Source of the DNA: RGIG7213 sp045544195
GTDB taxonomy: Bacteria > Bacillota > Clostridia > Oscillospirales > CAG-272
Direction: 5' to 3'
DNA length: 59,738 bases
Assembly (NCBI GenBank): GCA_045544195.1
Contig: JAZPYO010000059.1
Location: 1 to 59,738 of the forward strand
A program made the translations under genes and the position numbers. The notes beneath the pieces were generated by a model, which did no database searches, was not told the DNA's origin, and worked only from the letters and a program-made list of their open reading frames with translations. The stretch's first letter is position 1. Each line of letters starts with the position of its first letter. This document shows, in pieces, positions 1 through 8,982 of this stretch.

Positions 1-1
1 G

Positions 2-490
2 TACTACATCAACGAGTACAGAAAAGCCGAGGGATCACCGACAGCGCAGATGCTCCCGAATATGACGGAATATGCAGAGTACAGAGCCGTGCAGCTCAGT
101 ACGAATTTTGCACACGATGCACTTGATGAACGCAAGGCAGCAACAGAGCTTCAGTATGGCAAATATACAACGCACCGTACTGAAATTTATACCTCAGAAG
201 AAATCGAAGCATTGCGTCAGTTAGGATATTACACAATCACTGATGAAAGCATTTCTTTCTACTCCCCGGCGTGCGGCGAGGCGATACTGACAAATAGCAA
301 GTGGTGGTTAAATTTGAATGACCGTGCCAAGCAAATGGCAACGCAAGTGTTTGAAAGTAAAGGACATTGGGGCAACGATTGCGGCGGTGTAGGAGACCCC
401 GTGAGAATATACGTATCAATAGGCTGTTATTACTGTAATGACAAATTCTACTGTGCGGTATGCACCTCTGACACCGATATATACGGCTAA
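2..490 (+). CDS. Unrecognised protein, 3' part only
   Basis: The reading frame is open from the left edge of the window, so the 5' end is missing; at least 163 codons are visible and the first internal ATG is at 50. I do not recognise the family. The visible part is soluble-looking, rich in Tyr, Thr and acidic residues, and has no membrane segment. The C-terminus carries four cysteines in about 15 residues (CYYC, then YCAVC), which could bind metal or form disulfides. It ends before a clear intrinsic terminator, so it is the last gene of its transcript and unrelated to the next operon. Confidence 0.6.
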   Translation, partial: YYINEYRKAEGSPTAQMLPNMTEYAEYRAVQLSTNFAHDALDERKAATELQYGKYTTHRTEIYTSEEIEALRQLGYYTITDESISFYSPACGEAILTNSKWWLNLNDRAKQMATQVFESKGHWGNDCGGVGDPVRIYVSIGCYYCNDKFYCAVCTSDTDIYG

Positions 491-508
491 AAAGAAAAAG
501 AATAAATA

Positions 509-546
509 AGAGAATTGATTAAGTAATTTTTCAATTCTCTTTTTTG
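509..546 (+). terminator. Intrinsic terminator after the partial gene
   Basis: A perfect 10-bp stem (AGAGAATTGA with TCAATTCTCT) and 12-nt loop run directly into a T-run. It lies 18 bases after the stop codon. Confidence 0.85.
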
Positions 547-640
547 TTTTCAAAAATTCAAAGCAGCTTTAAACGGCTGCCTTTTTTGCAAAAAACGATC
601 GTTTGCAAGCCCCTTAGCAAACTTTACCGTCCGTCAAGGA

Positions 641-669
641 TTGACAAATTAATTTGCTTGTGATATAAT
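641..669 (+). promoter_or_regulatory. Sigma-A promoter of the PLP enzyme-miaB operon
   Basis: Perfect TTGACA and TATAAT hexamers are separated by 17 bases, ending 35 bases before the ATG. A purine-rich ribosome-binding site (AAGAAAGAAG) follows. Confidence 0.85.
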
Positions 670-704
670 TCATTTAACTATACATAAGAAAGAAGCGATG
701 CAAA

Positions 705-1694
705 ATGAAACTGTGCGACGTTATATGCAAAACCCCGATTCACGAAATAACACCCTTGAATAACAAGGACAACAGGATCTATTTCAAAAGAGATGATCTT
801 CAGCCGTTCTCATTCGGCGGAAACAAGGTGCGTATCGCTCACAAGATAGTTGAGTATATGCTGAACGACGGATGTAATGTGCTTATCACCTACGGAAACA
901 AGTTTTCAAATCTGTGCCGTGTTACGACCAACCTGTGCTGCTCGCTCGGCATTGAATGCTATATGATCTCCGTTTCCGATGACGATCACGGCTGTGAAAG
1001 AGCCTTTAACGGCACAATGACAGAGCTTTTCGGCGCAAAGGTCATCCGCTGTAAAAAGGCAGAGGTAGATCAGGTCGTAGACGAGCTTAAGGCGCGTCTT
1101 GCCGCAGAGGGTAAAAAGTGCCACTACGTTCACGACAGAGAGTCTGAAACGGTACAGTGCTCGGCATACGCAGGCGTATACGATGAAATATACCGCCAGC
1201 AGCTTGAAAGCGGAGTATGGTTTGATTATATCTTCTCAGCCTCAGGCGCAGGCACAACGCAGGGCGGTCTTATCATAGGAAAGCTCATTCATCCGCAGTA
1301 TAAAGCCCCCTCGTCACCCGATCCGAAAATAGTCGGCATATCAACTGCAAGACTTTACGAGCGCGGCGTATTCAAGCTGAAGGAGCATGTGGCAAGCTAT
1401 TACGAGCTTTTCCGCAACGGCGAGAAGCCGAACGAAAGCGATGTTGACCGCGAGCTTAACCTCTGCTGCGACTATCTTTGCGGCGGCTACGGTCTTTATG
1501 ACAGCGAAATAGTTGAAGCCTGCAACAAAATGCTTTCAATAAACGGAATAGAGCTTGACCCCACTTACACGGGCAAAGCGTATCTCGGAATGGAAAAATA
1601 CCTGTCGGAAAACGGCATAAAGGGCAAAAACGTGCTGTTCATACACACGGGCGGCGCTCCGTTGTTTTTCGATCATCTTCTTAATAATACATAA
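705..1694 (+). CDS. PLP-dependent deaminase/desulfhydrase-like enzyme (ACC deaminase family)
   Basis: This 329-residue protein is a fold-type II pyridoxal-phosphate enzyme. The N-terminus has the family signature KRDDLQPFSFGGNKVR, in which K41 should form the Schiff base. SASGAGTTQGGL (about residue 180) resembles the phosphate-binding loop and HTGGAPLFF is the usual C-terminal motif. The family contains D-cysteine desulfhydrases, ACC deaminases and related amino-acid ammonia lyases; the substrate cannot be told from sequence. It is cytosolic. It is the first gene after a strong promoter and its stop codon overlaps the miaB start by one base, so the two are translationally coupled. Length is normal for the family. 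Confidence 0.85.
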   Translation: MKLCDVICKTPIHEITPLNNKDNRIYFKRDDLQPFSFGGNKVRIAHKIVEYMLNDGCNVLITYGNKFSNLCRVTTNLCCSLGIECYMISVSDDDHGCERAFNGTMTELFGAKVIRCKKAEVDQVVDELKARLAAEGKKCHYVHDRESETVQCSAYAGVYDEIYRQQLESGVWFDYIFSASGAGTTQGGLIIGKLIHPQYKAPSSPDPKIVGISTARLYERGVFKLKEHVASYYELFRNGEKPNESDVDRELNLCCDYLCGGYGLYDSEIVEACNKMLSINGIELDPTYTGKAYLGMEKYLSENGIKGKNVLFIHTGGAPLFFDHLLNNT

Positions 1695-3145
1695 TGGAAA
1701 GAACAGTCAGAAGAATACCCCAAAATGAAATACAGGAGCAGCTCGGTTATATGCAAAAAGTACGCAGTATCGTATCAAAAAAGGCAGAGCAAAGAGGCTC
1801 TTGTATGAAATACTGCGTTATAACGTACGGCTGTCAGCAGAACGAAGCAGACAGCGAGCGTCTTGCGGGAATAGCCGAGGAGATGGGCTATGTACAGGCG
1901 CAGAGCGAAAAGGACGCCGACCTCATCTTAGTCAACACCTGCGCCGTGCGCGAGCATGCAGAGCTTAAGGCGTTGTCCGTAACAGGACAGTATAAGCATC
2001 TTAAGGAAGCAAACCCAGAGCTTATAGTCGGCATCGGCGGATGTATGGTATCCCAGCAAAGACGGTGCGATGATATAAAAAACAGCTATCCGTACGTTGA
2101 TTTTCTTTTCGGCACATCAATGCTTTACCGCGTGCCCGAATTTATCTGCAAGCGTCTGACGGGCGGAAAGCGGGGCTTTTACTCCGAATTCGGTGCAGGC
2201 TGCATTGCAGAGGGCTTGCCCATAAAGCGTGAGCATAAGCACAAGGCGTGGGTGTCGATAATGAACGGCTGTAACAACTTCTGCACATACTGCATCGTTC
2301 CGTATGTCAGAGGGCGCGAAAGAAGCCGTTACAAAGAGGACATTCTCGAAGAAATACGCGCCGTTGTAAATGACGGCTGTCACGAGATCACTCTTTTGGG
2401 GCAGAACGTAAACTCATACGGCCTTGATCTTCCCGAATATGTCGGAAAATACGATTTTTCATCGTTATTGCAGGATATAAACGACATACAAGGCGATTTC
2501 ATCGTCCGCTTTATGACCTCGCACCCGAAGGATGCAAAAAAAGAGCTGATAGACACGATGGCTCGCTGTGAAAAGATCGCTCCTCATTTTCATCTGCCGC
2601 TTCAATCGGGCAGCGATGAGATACTGAAGCGCATGAACAGAAAATATAACACAGAATATTACCTCGGGCTTCTTGGCTATATGCGTGAAAAAATACCCGA
2701 TATATGCGTCACAACGGATATTATAACAGGCTTCCCAGGCGAAACGGAGGAGGATTTTGAAAAAACTCTTTCTCTCGTTGCCCTTGCGCGCTACGATATG
2801 ATATATTCATTTATATATTCTTCCCGCCCAGGCACTCCCGCCGCGGAATACGGCGATCAGATAAGCGCTGAGGATAAAAACAGACGCTTCAGACGTTTGC
2901 TCGATCTGCAAAATCAGATATCGTACGAAAAAAATCTCTCAGCAGTCGGCAAAACGTACCGTGTGCTGTGCGACGGCGTAAGCAAAAACGATGGGGGTAT
3001 GTATACAGGCAGAACAGCGGGAAACAAGCTCGTTCATTTCCCTTGCTGTGAGGATATGACAGGAAGATTTGTAAGCGTTAAAATAACGGCAGCCCAGCCC
3101 TACGCCCTTTTAGGTGAGCTTGTGCAGTCGGATATATCACAATAA
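1694..3145 (+). CDS. miaB: tRNA-2-methylthio-N6-dimethylallyladenosine synthase MiaB
   Basis: MiaB is a radical-SAM methylthiotransferase that converts i6A37 to ms2i6A37 in tRNAs reading UNN codons. The 483-residue protein has the three cysteines of the auxiliary Fe-S cluster (C47 in YGCQQN, C83 in NTCAVRE, C117 in IGGC), the radical-SAM triad CNNFCTYC (C193, C197, C200) and a C-terminal TRAM-like tail from about residue 415. An N-terminal stretch of about 37 residues precedes the conserved domain, as in many clostridial MiaB proteins; a second ATG opens the conserved part. MiaB is preferred over MtaB or RimO because of the YGCQ-N and NTCAVRE motifs and the overall arrangement. Confidence 0.95.
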   Translation: MERTVRRIPQNEIQEQLGYMQKVRSIVSKKAEQRGSCMKYCVITYGCQQNEADSERLAGIAEEMGYVQAQSEKDADLILVNTCAVREHAELKALSVTGQYKHLKEANPELIVGIGGCMVSQQRRCDDIKNSYPYVDFLFGTSMLYRVPEFICKRLTGGKRGFYSEFGAGCIAEGLPIKREHKHKAWVSIMNGCNNFCTYCIVPYVRGRERSRYKEDILEEIRAVVNDGCHEITLLGQNVNSYGLDLPEYVGKYDFSSLLQDINDIQGDFIVRFMTSHPKDAKKELIDTMARCEKIAPHFHLPLQSGSDEILKRMNRKYNTEYYLGLLGYMREKIPDICVTTDIITGFPGETEEDFEKTLSLVALARYDMIYSFIYSSRPGTPAAEYGDQISAEDKNRRFRRLLDLQNQISYEKNLSAVGKTYRVLCDGVSKNDGGMYTGRTAGNKLVHFPCCEDMTGRFVSVKITAAQPYALLGELVQSDISQ

Positions 3146-3158
3146 ACAGGAACAAAAA

Positions 3159-3998
3159 ATGAAAAAAATATCAGCAATAATTTTATCTCTTGCCGCCTGT
3201 GCCGCGCTTGTATGCTGTACAGGGCAGAGCGAAGAACAGACAAACGCTGTAACAGAGCAGGACACAACGATGTCAACGCAGGCGCAAGAAGAGATCGCCA
3301 TAAGCGGAAAACAGCTTGCCGCGCAGGCAAGTCAGACGAAGGAAAGCCTTCAAAGCTACAAATACGAATCAAGCACGGAAATGACCTTTCTGGGCAGTAC
3401 ATCCTGTGTCACATCGGTCCACAAGGTGCTGAGGACAGACGACGGACTGTATTACAGCTGCTCGTCTGAAAACGGAACATTTTCAGCCTACGGCTCATTT
3501 TATTATATAGACGGCGTAATGTACACAAAGCTTTTCAACTCTGTGCAGAAGCTGAAAATGCCGCAGGATGATTTCCTCAAGCACGCAGAAAAGGCAAGCG
3601 TTTCAATACTCGGTGATTTTTCGCAGATGTTTGAGCAGTACACCGTTGATGAAAACGAAAGCGGTATCACTGTTCATTTAAGCGGAATAAACGCAGATGC
3701 GCTTTTAGAGCAGCTCGGAGCATCAGACCCCGCATTCAAAATGGAAAACGCAAGCATCACAAAATGCGACATTTCCATACAGACAGATAAAAACGGTATG
3801 CCGTTAAAAGAATCCGTAAGCGTTGAATTCACCGTCAGCATAACAGACGTTCCCGTAACGCTCGGAATAGAGCATACGGGAGAATACTCCGAATTCAACT
3901 CGATCACAAGGGCGGATTTTCCGAGCGTTGACGAGCTTTTAAAGGCTGATGAAACAGCAGAAGAGTCGGCAGCTTTTACAAAAAGCCCTGAAATATAA
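3159..3998 (+). CDS. Lipoprotein, paralog 1 of 4 (single-module, LppX/DUF6612-like)
   Basis: The predicted 279-residue lipoprotein starts at an ATG preceded by AGGAAC; an ATG 45 bases upstream would give no signal peptide. Residues 1-21 form a lipoprotein signal ending LVCC. A short Thr/Gln-rich linker leads into a domain of about 200 residues containing QSYKYESSTEMT, FYYIDGVMYTKL and DISIQTDKNG. These repeat in the three following genes, so this is the shortest member of a tandem family. The layout resembles LppX/LprG-like or DUF6612 lipoproteins thought to bind lipid or glycolipid; that is a fold-level impression. It follows miaB by 13 bases and may be transcribed with it. Confidence 0.8.
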   Translation: MKKISAIILSLAACAALVCCTGQSEEQTNAVTEQDTTMSTQAQEEIAISGKQLAAQASQTKESLQSYKYESSTEMTFLGSTSCVTSVHKVLRTDDGLYYSCSSENGTFSAYGSFYYIDGVMYTKLFNSVQKLKMPQDDFLKHAEKASVSILGDFSQMFEQYTVDENESGITVHLSGINADALLEQLGASDPAFKMENASITKCDISIQTDKNGMPLKESVSVEFTVSITDVPVTLGIEHTGEYSEFNSITRADFPSVDELLKADETAEESAAFTKSPEI

Positions 3999-4103
3999 GC
4001 AGCAACGCTTCAATCCAGCCGTTCGGCAGAATTATAAAAGCAGATCTCAAAGCACAGCTTTGATCTCATAATCTTTATCAATCATTTTGAAAGGAAAACA
4101 TTT

Positions 4104-5597
4104 ATGAAAAGAATTTTGGCAATATTGCTCAGCGTATCAATGCTCGGTATTTTCTGCGCATGCGGCGGAAACGATACGCAGACTGAAGCAGATGAAACAA
4201 AGAAAAAGGCAGAATCATCCGCCCTTGCGGACGATACATCAGCCGAACAGACAGGCGAGCAGACAAACGCTCAGACAGAGAACGCAACAGAGCCTGAGCT
4301 TAAGGCAGACGAGGTGCTGAATGCAGCTCTTACAAAAAGAGACGCTTACAAGTCATTCACGTACACATCTGTAACAGAGCTTTCGATATTCGGCACGACG
4401 GAAACGGTAAACGGCGTTGAAAAATTCGTAAGCGGCGATAATACGGAATACTCAAACGTATTTTCCGCAAAGGTTGACGGCGAGGAATCCGAATCCAAAA
4501 ACACGTATTACACCGACGGCAAGCTCTATATAGATGAAGAAGGTGAGCTTTTCTGCGGTCCTGTATCGGCAGAAGACCTTAAAGCCTACCTGGCAAAAGA
4601 AGCAACGAGCGCAAGAATACCGATGCTTGCTCAGACGTGCAAAAAATTCAGCATCGAAAAGGCTGAAGGCGCCTTTACAGTCACGGCGGAGGAATTAGAT
4701 CCCGCAGCCGTTGTTGCACTTGTCGATTCCGACGCTTCAATGGAAGGCATCGACGTTGAAGTCAGCGGAAATATCGTATTCAATATGAATGAAAACGGCG
4801 ATATCGTATCGGAAAAATTAGCCGTAACATTCAAGCTCTCTCAGTCGGGCATATCAATGGAGCTCGGAATATCCATTGACGGTACGTTTTCCGACGTCAA
4901 CACGCTTGACGATGTCACCTTTGACGGCGTTGACCTTGACGAATACAAGCACGTAGACGATCTTTTTGCGGCTATGGAGCTTGCAGACGTTGCATCACAG
5001 TGCATTTTCCACGACAGCGAATACAAGATCGACTACAAATTGCAGGTGAACGACGGGGAGGAAACGTTTACCGATATTCAGAAGATAGTATGCAATATCG
5101 GAGCTGACGAAAATTACAACACGACCTTTATGATGACGGTGCAAAGAGATTTTCCCATGATACCGGCAAAGAAGACCGTCGTAAAGCTGTCACAGGATGA
5201 AAGCTACACGGAAGTGGACGGAGTAAAGACCGCTATTGAATACTCCGACGAGCTTATGTATGATCTTATGTATGCATACGACGAGCCCGTTATCGCATCA
5301 TTGGGCTACGCAAGCAACATAAAGATCGAAAAGACGGCAGACGGAACATTATACACGTTCGATATAAGCGAGGATAACGCATTTATAATTGCGGATATGC
5401 TTCTTGCAAGAACGGTCAGCAGTGATATATCAAGTGCCGATATGGACGATATCGACGTAAGATCTCTCAAAGGCGAAATACTCGTTGATAACAACGGTGC
5501 TCCCGTTTACTGTATGAACAAGGCGGAAATGGTTCTTACAAAGGAGAACGCACCCGTATCGTTCGTTTACGAATCGAAGATATCAGCAAACGCATAA
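4104..5597 (+). CDS. Lipoprotein, paralog 2 of 4 (two-module)
   Basis: This 497-residue lipoprotein has a signal ending FCAC at about residue 20 and an acidic Thr/Gln-rich linker to about residue 65. Module A (about 70-280) matches paralog 1: KRDAYKSFTYTSVTEL, TYYTDGKLYIDEE and FNMNENGDIVSEK. Module B (about 290-495) is absent from paralog 1; it contains YKIDYKLQVNDG and ends in KGEILVDNNGAPVY. No enzyme motif is visible. It is probably anchored outside the membrane, where the linker would hold the beta-rich modules off the surface. The 105-base gap before it contains a small CAAAGC/GCTTTG hairpin but no clear promoter. Confidence 0.85.
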   Translation: MKRILAILLSVSMLGIFCACGGNDTQTEADETKKKAESSALADDTSAEQTGEQTNAQTENATEPELKADEVLNAALTKRDAYKSFTYTSVTELSIFGTTETVNGVEKFVSGDNTEYSNVFSAKVDGEESESKNTYYTDGKLYIDEEGELFCGPVSAEDLKAYLAKEATSARIPMLAQTCKKFSIEKAEGAFTVTAEELDPAAVVALVDSDASMEGIDVEVSGNIVFNMNENGDIVSEKLAVTFKLSQSGISMELGISIDGTFSDVNTLDDVTFDGVDLDEYKHVDDLFAAMELADVASQCIFHDSEYKIDYKLQVNDGEETFTDIQKIVCNIGADENYNTTFMMTVQRDFPMIPAKKTVVKLSQDESYTEVDGVKTAIEYSDELMYDLMYAYDEPVIASLGYASNIKIEKTADGTLYTFDISEDNAFIIADMLLARTVSSDISSADMDDIDVRSLKGEILVDNNGAPVYCMNKAEMVLTKENAPVSFVYESKISANA

Positions 5598-5638
5598 TTC
5601 CATCTTTGTATATACGTTATTTAAAGGAGTAATCGAAA

Positions 5639-7180
5639 ATGAAAAAGCTTATCAGTATAATTCTTTGTATTGCAGCTCTTTCGGTATTCGCCGCTTGCAA
5701 TAACGGTAATACCGATACGGACGAAACGAAAAAGCCCGCAGATCAAACATCGCAGGCAGAAAGCACGGACAGTGCAACAAATGTCACAAACGGAACGGAA
5801 GGCTTTGAAACGGACGCTGAAACAGATGCTCAAACAGACGCTCAAACAGAGCCTGAGCTTACACCGCAGGACCTCATTGTCAACGCACTTAGCAAAAGAG
5901 ATGCGTATTCATCGTATAAATACGATGCAAATATCGTTATGAGCATATTCGGCGAGGAAATGAAAATGCTCGGCACGGAGATGTTCATCAACAAAAACGG
6001 TAACATCAGCTACGCTTCGTATTCCGTTGACGAAGACGGAGAACAGTCTGACGGAACGTTTTACAGGGACGGCGTGATATACACGACCGTCAATTACGAG
6101 GAATGCTGCGGAAAGCTTTCAACGAAAGAGTTTTTGGACGACTTCAAGAAAAGCTCCGCAATGATGGAGATCTCGTCGCTTTTGCAAAGCTGCACCGAAT
6201 TTACCGCTGAAAAGGGTGAAAACGGCACACTTACAGTAAAATCAAGCAAAATGGACTTTGCCTCTCTGAGCGAAATTATGGGTATCGACAACAGCGATAT
6301 TGCAGGCATGGATATGCAGGTAAACGGCAGCGTTGCCGTTACGATAGATGCAAACGGAGATGCGGTATCAGAGGTATTCGACATCACATTCAAAATGGGG
6401 CAGGCGGGTATCACAGTTGAAATGCCCGTAAAGATAACTTCAACGCTTTCACAGATAAACTCACTTGCAAGCATAACATTTGATGAAAACGAGCTTAAGG
6501 ATTACGAGCCCATACAGGAAATAGGCGCGTTCATGGAGCTTTGCGACATAAGCGATGCATGCTATGAAATAACAGGCGACTGCCTTATCGAATACAAGCT
6601 GCAGGTAGATCAGATGGGCACGCACGAGCAGACGGTAAACGTAAAATTTGATTACGATGAAGAAGAGCTGTGCGACATCATTGACCTTCAGATAAAGGAA
6701 AAATTCACAGTCGGAACTGATTCGATAACAGCCGATAAGTCCGTATTTATGTCACCCGAAGGCAGCTATATCACCGAAAACGGCGTTAAAACGGACGTGG
6801 AATACGACGAAGACGCAGCAGCAGAATTTACAAATCTGTATACAGAGTACGTATACGGTTATCCAAAGATAGCGCAAAACGTAAAAATCACTTCTGAGGA
6901 CGGCGGCAAGCTGTATACGTTTGACATTAAAAAGAACAACGAAACCAACGTATACATATTCCTTGATGCTCTGACGAAAAGATCGTTTGAAGGCGACATA
7001 GGCGTTGATGATATTACAGATAAAAAGGTTGATTATATGAAGGGCGAAATACTCGTCGATGCAGACGGTAACGTCGTATATTATAAAAACAGCGCAAAGA
7101 TCGAAATTACGGCAGACGACGTGACAAGAACCGTTATATACGAAACAAAGGTATCTGCTCCCGCAGCTACGATAGCTTAA
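5639..7180 (+). CDS. Lipoprotein, paralog 3 of 4 (two-module)
   Basis: This 513-residue lipoprotein has signal FAAC at residues 16-19. The linker includes near-exact ETDAQTD repeats, encoded by a short tandem DNA repeat around 5815-5860. Both modules align by eye with paralog 2: LSKRDAYSSYKYDANIVMS, DYEPIQEIGAFMELCD, YKLQVDQ and KGEILVDADGNVVY. It is the closest relative of paralog 2 in the cluster, which fits a recent tandem duplication. The ribosome-binding site AAAGGAG is excellent. No catalytic residues are evident; a ligand-binding or envelope structural role is inferred. Confidence 0.85.
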   Translation: MKKLISIILCIAALSVFAACNNGNTDTDETKKPADQTSQAESTDSATNVTNGTEGFETDAETDAQTDAQTEPELTPQDLIVNALSKRDAYSSYKYDANIVMSIFGEEMKMLGTEMFINKNGNISYASYSVDEDGEQSDGTFYRDGVIYTTVNYEECCGKLSTKEFLDDFKKSSAMMEISSLLQSCTEFTAEKGENGTLTVKSSKMDFASLSEIMGIDNSDIAGMDMQVNGSVAVTIDANGDAVSEVFDITFKMGQAGITVEMPVKITSTLSQINSLASITFDENELKDYEPIQEIGAFMELCDISDACYEITGDCLIEYKLQVDQMGTHEQTVNVKFDYDEEELCDIIDLQIKEKFTVGTDSITADKSVFMSPEGSYITENGVKTDVEYDEDAAAEFTNLYTEYVYGYPKIAQNVKITSEDGGKLYTFDIKKNNETNVYIFLDALTKRSFEGDIGVDDITDKKVDYMKGEILVDADGNVVYYKNSAKIEITADDVTRTVIYETKVSAPAATIA

Positions 7181-7233
7181 TAACAAAAAACCAACACGGC
7201 ACAGGTCCGTAAAAAAGAAAGGAAGAATAACTT

Positions 7234-8847
7234 ATGAAAAAGACGTTAACTCTTCTGCTTTGTATTATCATTTCCCTCTGTCTTGTTTGCTGCACAGGCA
7301 AGGGCGAGCAAACAGGCGCAGACACATCAAGATCAACGGCTGTATCAGACGACGGCAAGGAAACAACGGCAGATATAACGCAGTCTTCCGCTGACGGCTC
7401 ATCGCAGAGCAATGATACAAATTCCCCGTCAGATGACACAGACAGCCCTTCTGAAACAACAGCTTTTCCCGACAGTCAGGGGCCTTCGGACACAGCGCAG
7501 ACACCGTCGGATACAACAGGCGCGCAGGGCGGCTCGACCGACACGCCTATTGAAGATGCCATCGACGGCAAGACAGTGGCAACAGATGCCGCAAACAAAA
7601 AAAGCGGTATGAAAAGCTACACTCAGACCGTCACAACAAAAATGACTATGGCGGGCAAAGCAAGCAGTGCCGACTCGTTTGAGCAGTACAGAAGATCTTC
7701 ATCTTCAACAAGCTATCTGCGTAAGCTCACGAGCGACGGAAGAACATCCGCCGAATACTACAAGGACGGATACTTCTATACCGAGGTTGACGGCGGTCTT
7801 TTCAAGGGCAAGCTCTCACAAAGCGAGTTTGAAAAGCTGAGATCGTCTGCCGCAGGCTTCAGACTCAACACGGGCGATTACGGTGCATTCAACACGTATA
7901 CAGCAGAAGAAACAGCGGACGGTGTCACCGTTACGATGACAGACGTTAACGCGCAGTCATTTACCGGTGCAGACGATCTTAAGGCAGAAATGGCAAAGCA
8001 GAATGCAACAGTCAGCGTAAAGTCGGCAACGTGTCGTATTCTGGTAAACAAGGACGGATATATCACGTCCGAAAAGGCAGTTATCGTTCTGTCAGTAAAT
8101 TATGCGGGCGCGAGTGTTGACTTTACAGTCGAGCTTGATGAAAAAACATCTGATATCAACGCAGTTTCGGGAATTTCCTTCCCTGCTGAAAAATTCGCGG
8201 ATTATACGAACGTTGAAGATATAAGGGGTGTAAAGACGCTGACAGATGCAGCGTATGCATATGCAGAGCTTTACGAATCGGGCGCGAGCTTCGATTTCAG
8301 ATCGCAGATATCCGTAAGCGGCGGCGATATATCGTACACCAGCACAACGCAGGGAAAATGTGAATTTACCGCAGGAGAAAAAACAACTGTCGCTATATCC
8401 GCAAGCGGAAGCAGTAACGGCGCAGACAAAGCCCTGAACGTAAATTCAGACGGCGCACAGCTTACCGTCAGCGATGGGACAGAATCGAAAACTATGGCGC
8501 ACGACGAGCAGATCGTCTGGACTTATATCGACAGCGTATGGATATCCTGCTATGCGTACGGCGACAGCATAACATCGCTTTCATCATCAAATTCCGCATC
8601 AGGCACAAAATATGCATACGGTCTTTCCGAAAAGGCATTGCAGGACGCGCTTACACTTGCCGTTGCGGTAGTCGATCCCGCTCTCGATGCGAGCGATGCG
8701 AAAAACGTAACAATAAATACGTTCAAGGGCGAAACCGAGCTTGACAAAAACGGAAGCATCATAAAAACATCGACACAGGCAGATTTCACATTTGAAATAG
8801 GTACAGCACAGTACACAGCAAGCATTTCATACTCAGCCGAGCTTTAA
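7234..8847 (+). CDS. Lipoprotein, paralog 4 of 4 (divergent two-module)
   Basis: This 537-residue lipoprotein has a signal ending LVCC and the longest linker, about 90 residues of Ser, Thr, Asp and Gly (to about residue 112). The two modules are recognisable but more diverged: MKSYTQTVTTKMTM, YYKDGYFYTEVDGG, ILVNKDGYITSEK, YTNVEDIRGVKTLTDA and KGETELDKNGSI. It closes the lipoprotein array and is followed 12 bases later by an intrinsic terminator, so the next operon is transcribed independently. As with its neighbours, function is unknown and probably extracytoplasmic. Confidence 0.85.
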   Translation: MKKTLTLLLCIIISLCLVCCTGKGEQTGADTSRSTAVSDDGKETTADITQSSADGSSQSNDTNSPSDDTDSPSETTAFPDSQGPSDTAQTPSDTTGAQGGSTDTPIEDAIDGKTVATDAANKKSGMKSYTQTVTTKMTMAGKASSADSFEQYRRSSSSTSYLRKLTSDGRTSAEYYKDGYFYTEVDGGLFKGKLSQSEFEKLRSSAAGFRLNTGDYGAFNTYTAEETADGVTVTMTDVNAQSFTGADDLKAEMAKQNATVSVKSATCRILVNKDGYITSEKAVIVLSVNYAGASVDFTVELDEKTSDINAVSGISFPAEKFADYTNVEDIRGVKTLTDAAYAYAELYESGASFDFRSQISVSGGDISYTSTTQGKCEFTAGEKTTVAISASGSSNGADKALNVNSDGAQLTVSDGTESKTMAHDEQIVWTYIDSVWISCYAYGDSITSLSSSNSASGTKYAYGLSEKALQDALTLAVAVVDPALDASDAKNVTINTFKGETELDKNGSIIKTSTQADFTFEIGTAQYTASISYSAEL

Positions 8848-8859
8848 TAAACAGCACCG

Positions 8860-8890
8860 AAAGGTCTTCACCGGATGGCGAAGACCTTTT
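8860..8890 (+). terminator. Intrinsic terminator of the lipoprotein array
   Basis: The 10-bp stem AAAGGTCTTC/GAAGACCTTT with a 10-nt loop ends in a short T-run. It separates the lipoprotein array from the two-component operon. Confidence 0.8.
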
Positions 8891-8924
8891 GTTATGCAAA
8901 AATCCATCAATAATTTTTATTTGC

Positions 8925-8953
8925 TTGACATATTAAATTTTTTACTATATAAT
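8925..8953 (+). promoter_or_regulatory. Sigma-A promoter of the two-component/glycosyltransferase operon
   Basis: Perfect TTGACA and TATAAT hexamers have a 17-base spacer. The strong ribosome-binding site AAAGGGGGG lies just before the regulator's ATG. Confidence 0.85.
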
Positions 8954-8982
8954 AGCAGTAAAGTCGAAAGGGGGGCGGGGAT

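Noticed and set aside
4030..4075. A small hairpin (CAAAGC/GCTTTG with flanking GATCTC repeats) between lipoprotein paralogs 1 and 2 as a terminator
   Set aside because: No T-run follows. At most it is a weak RNA-processing or stability element.
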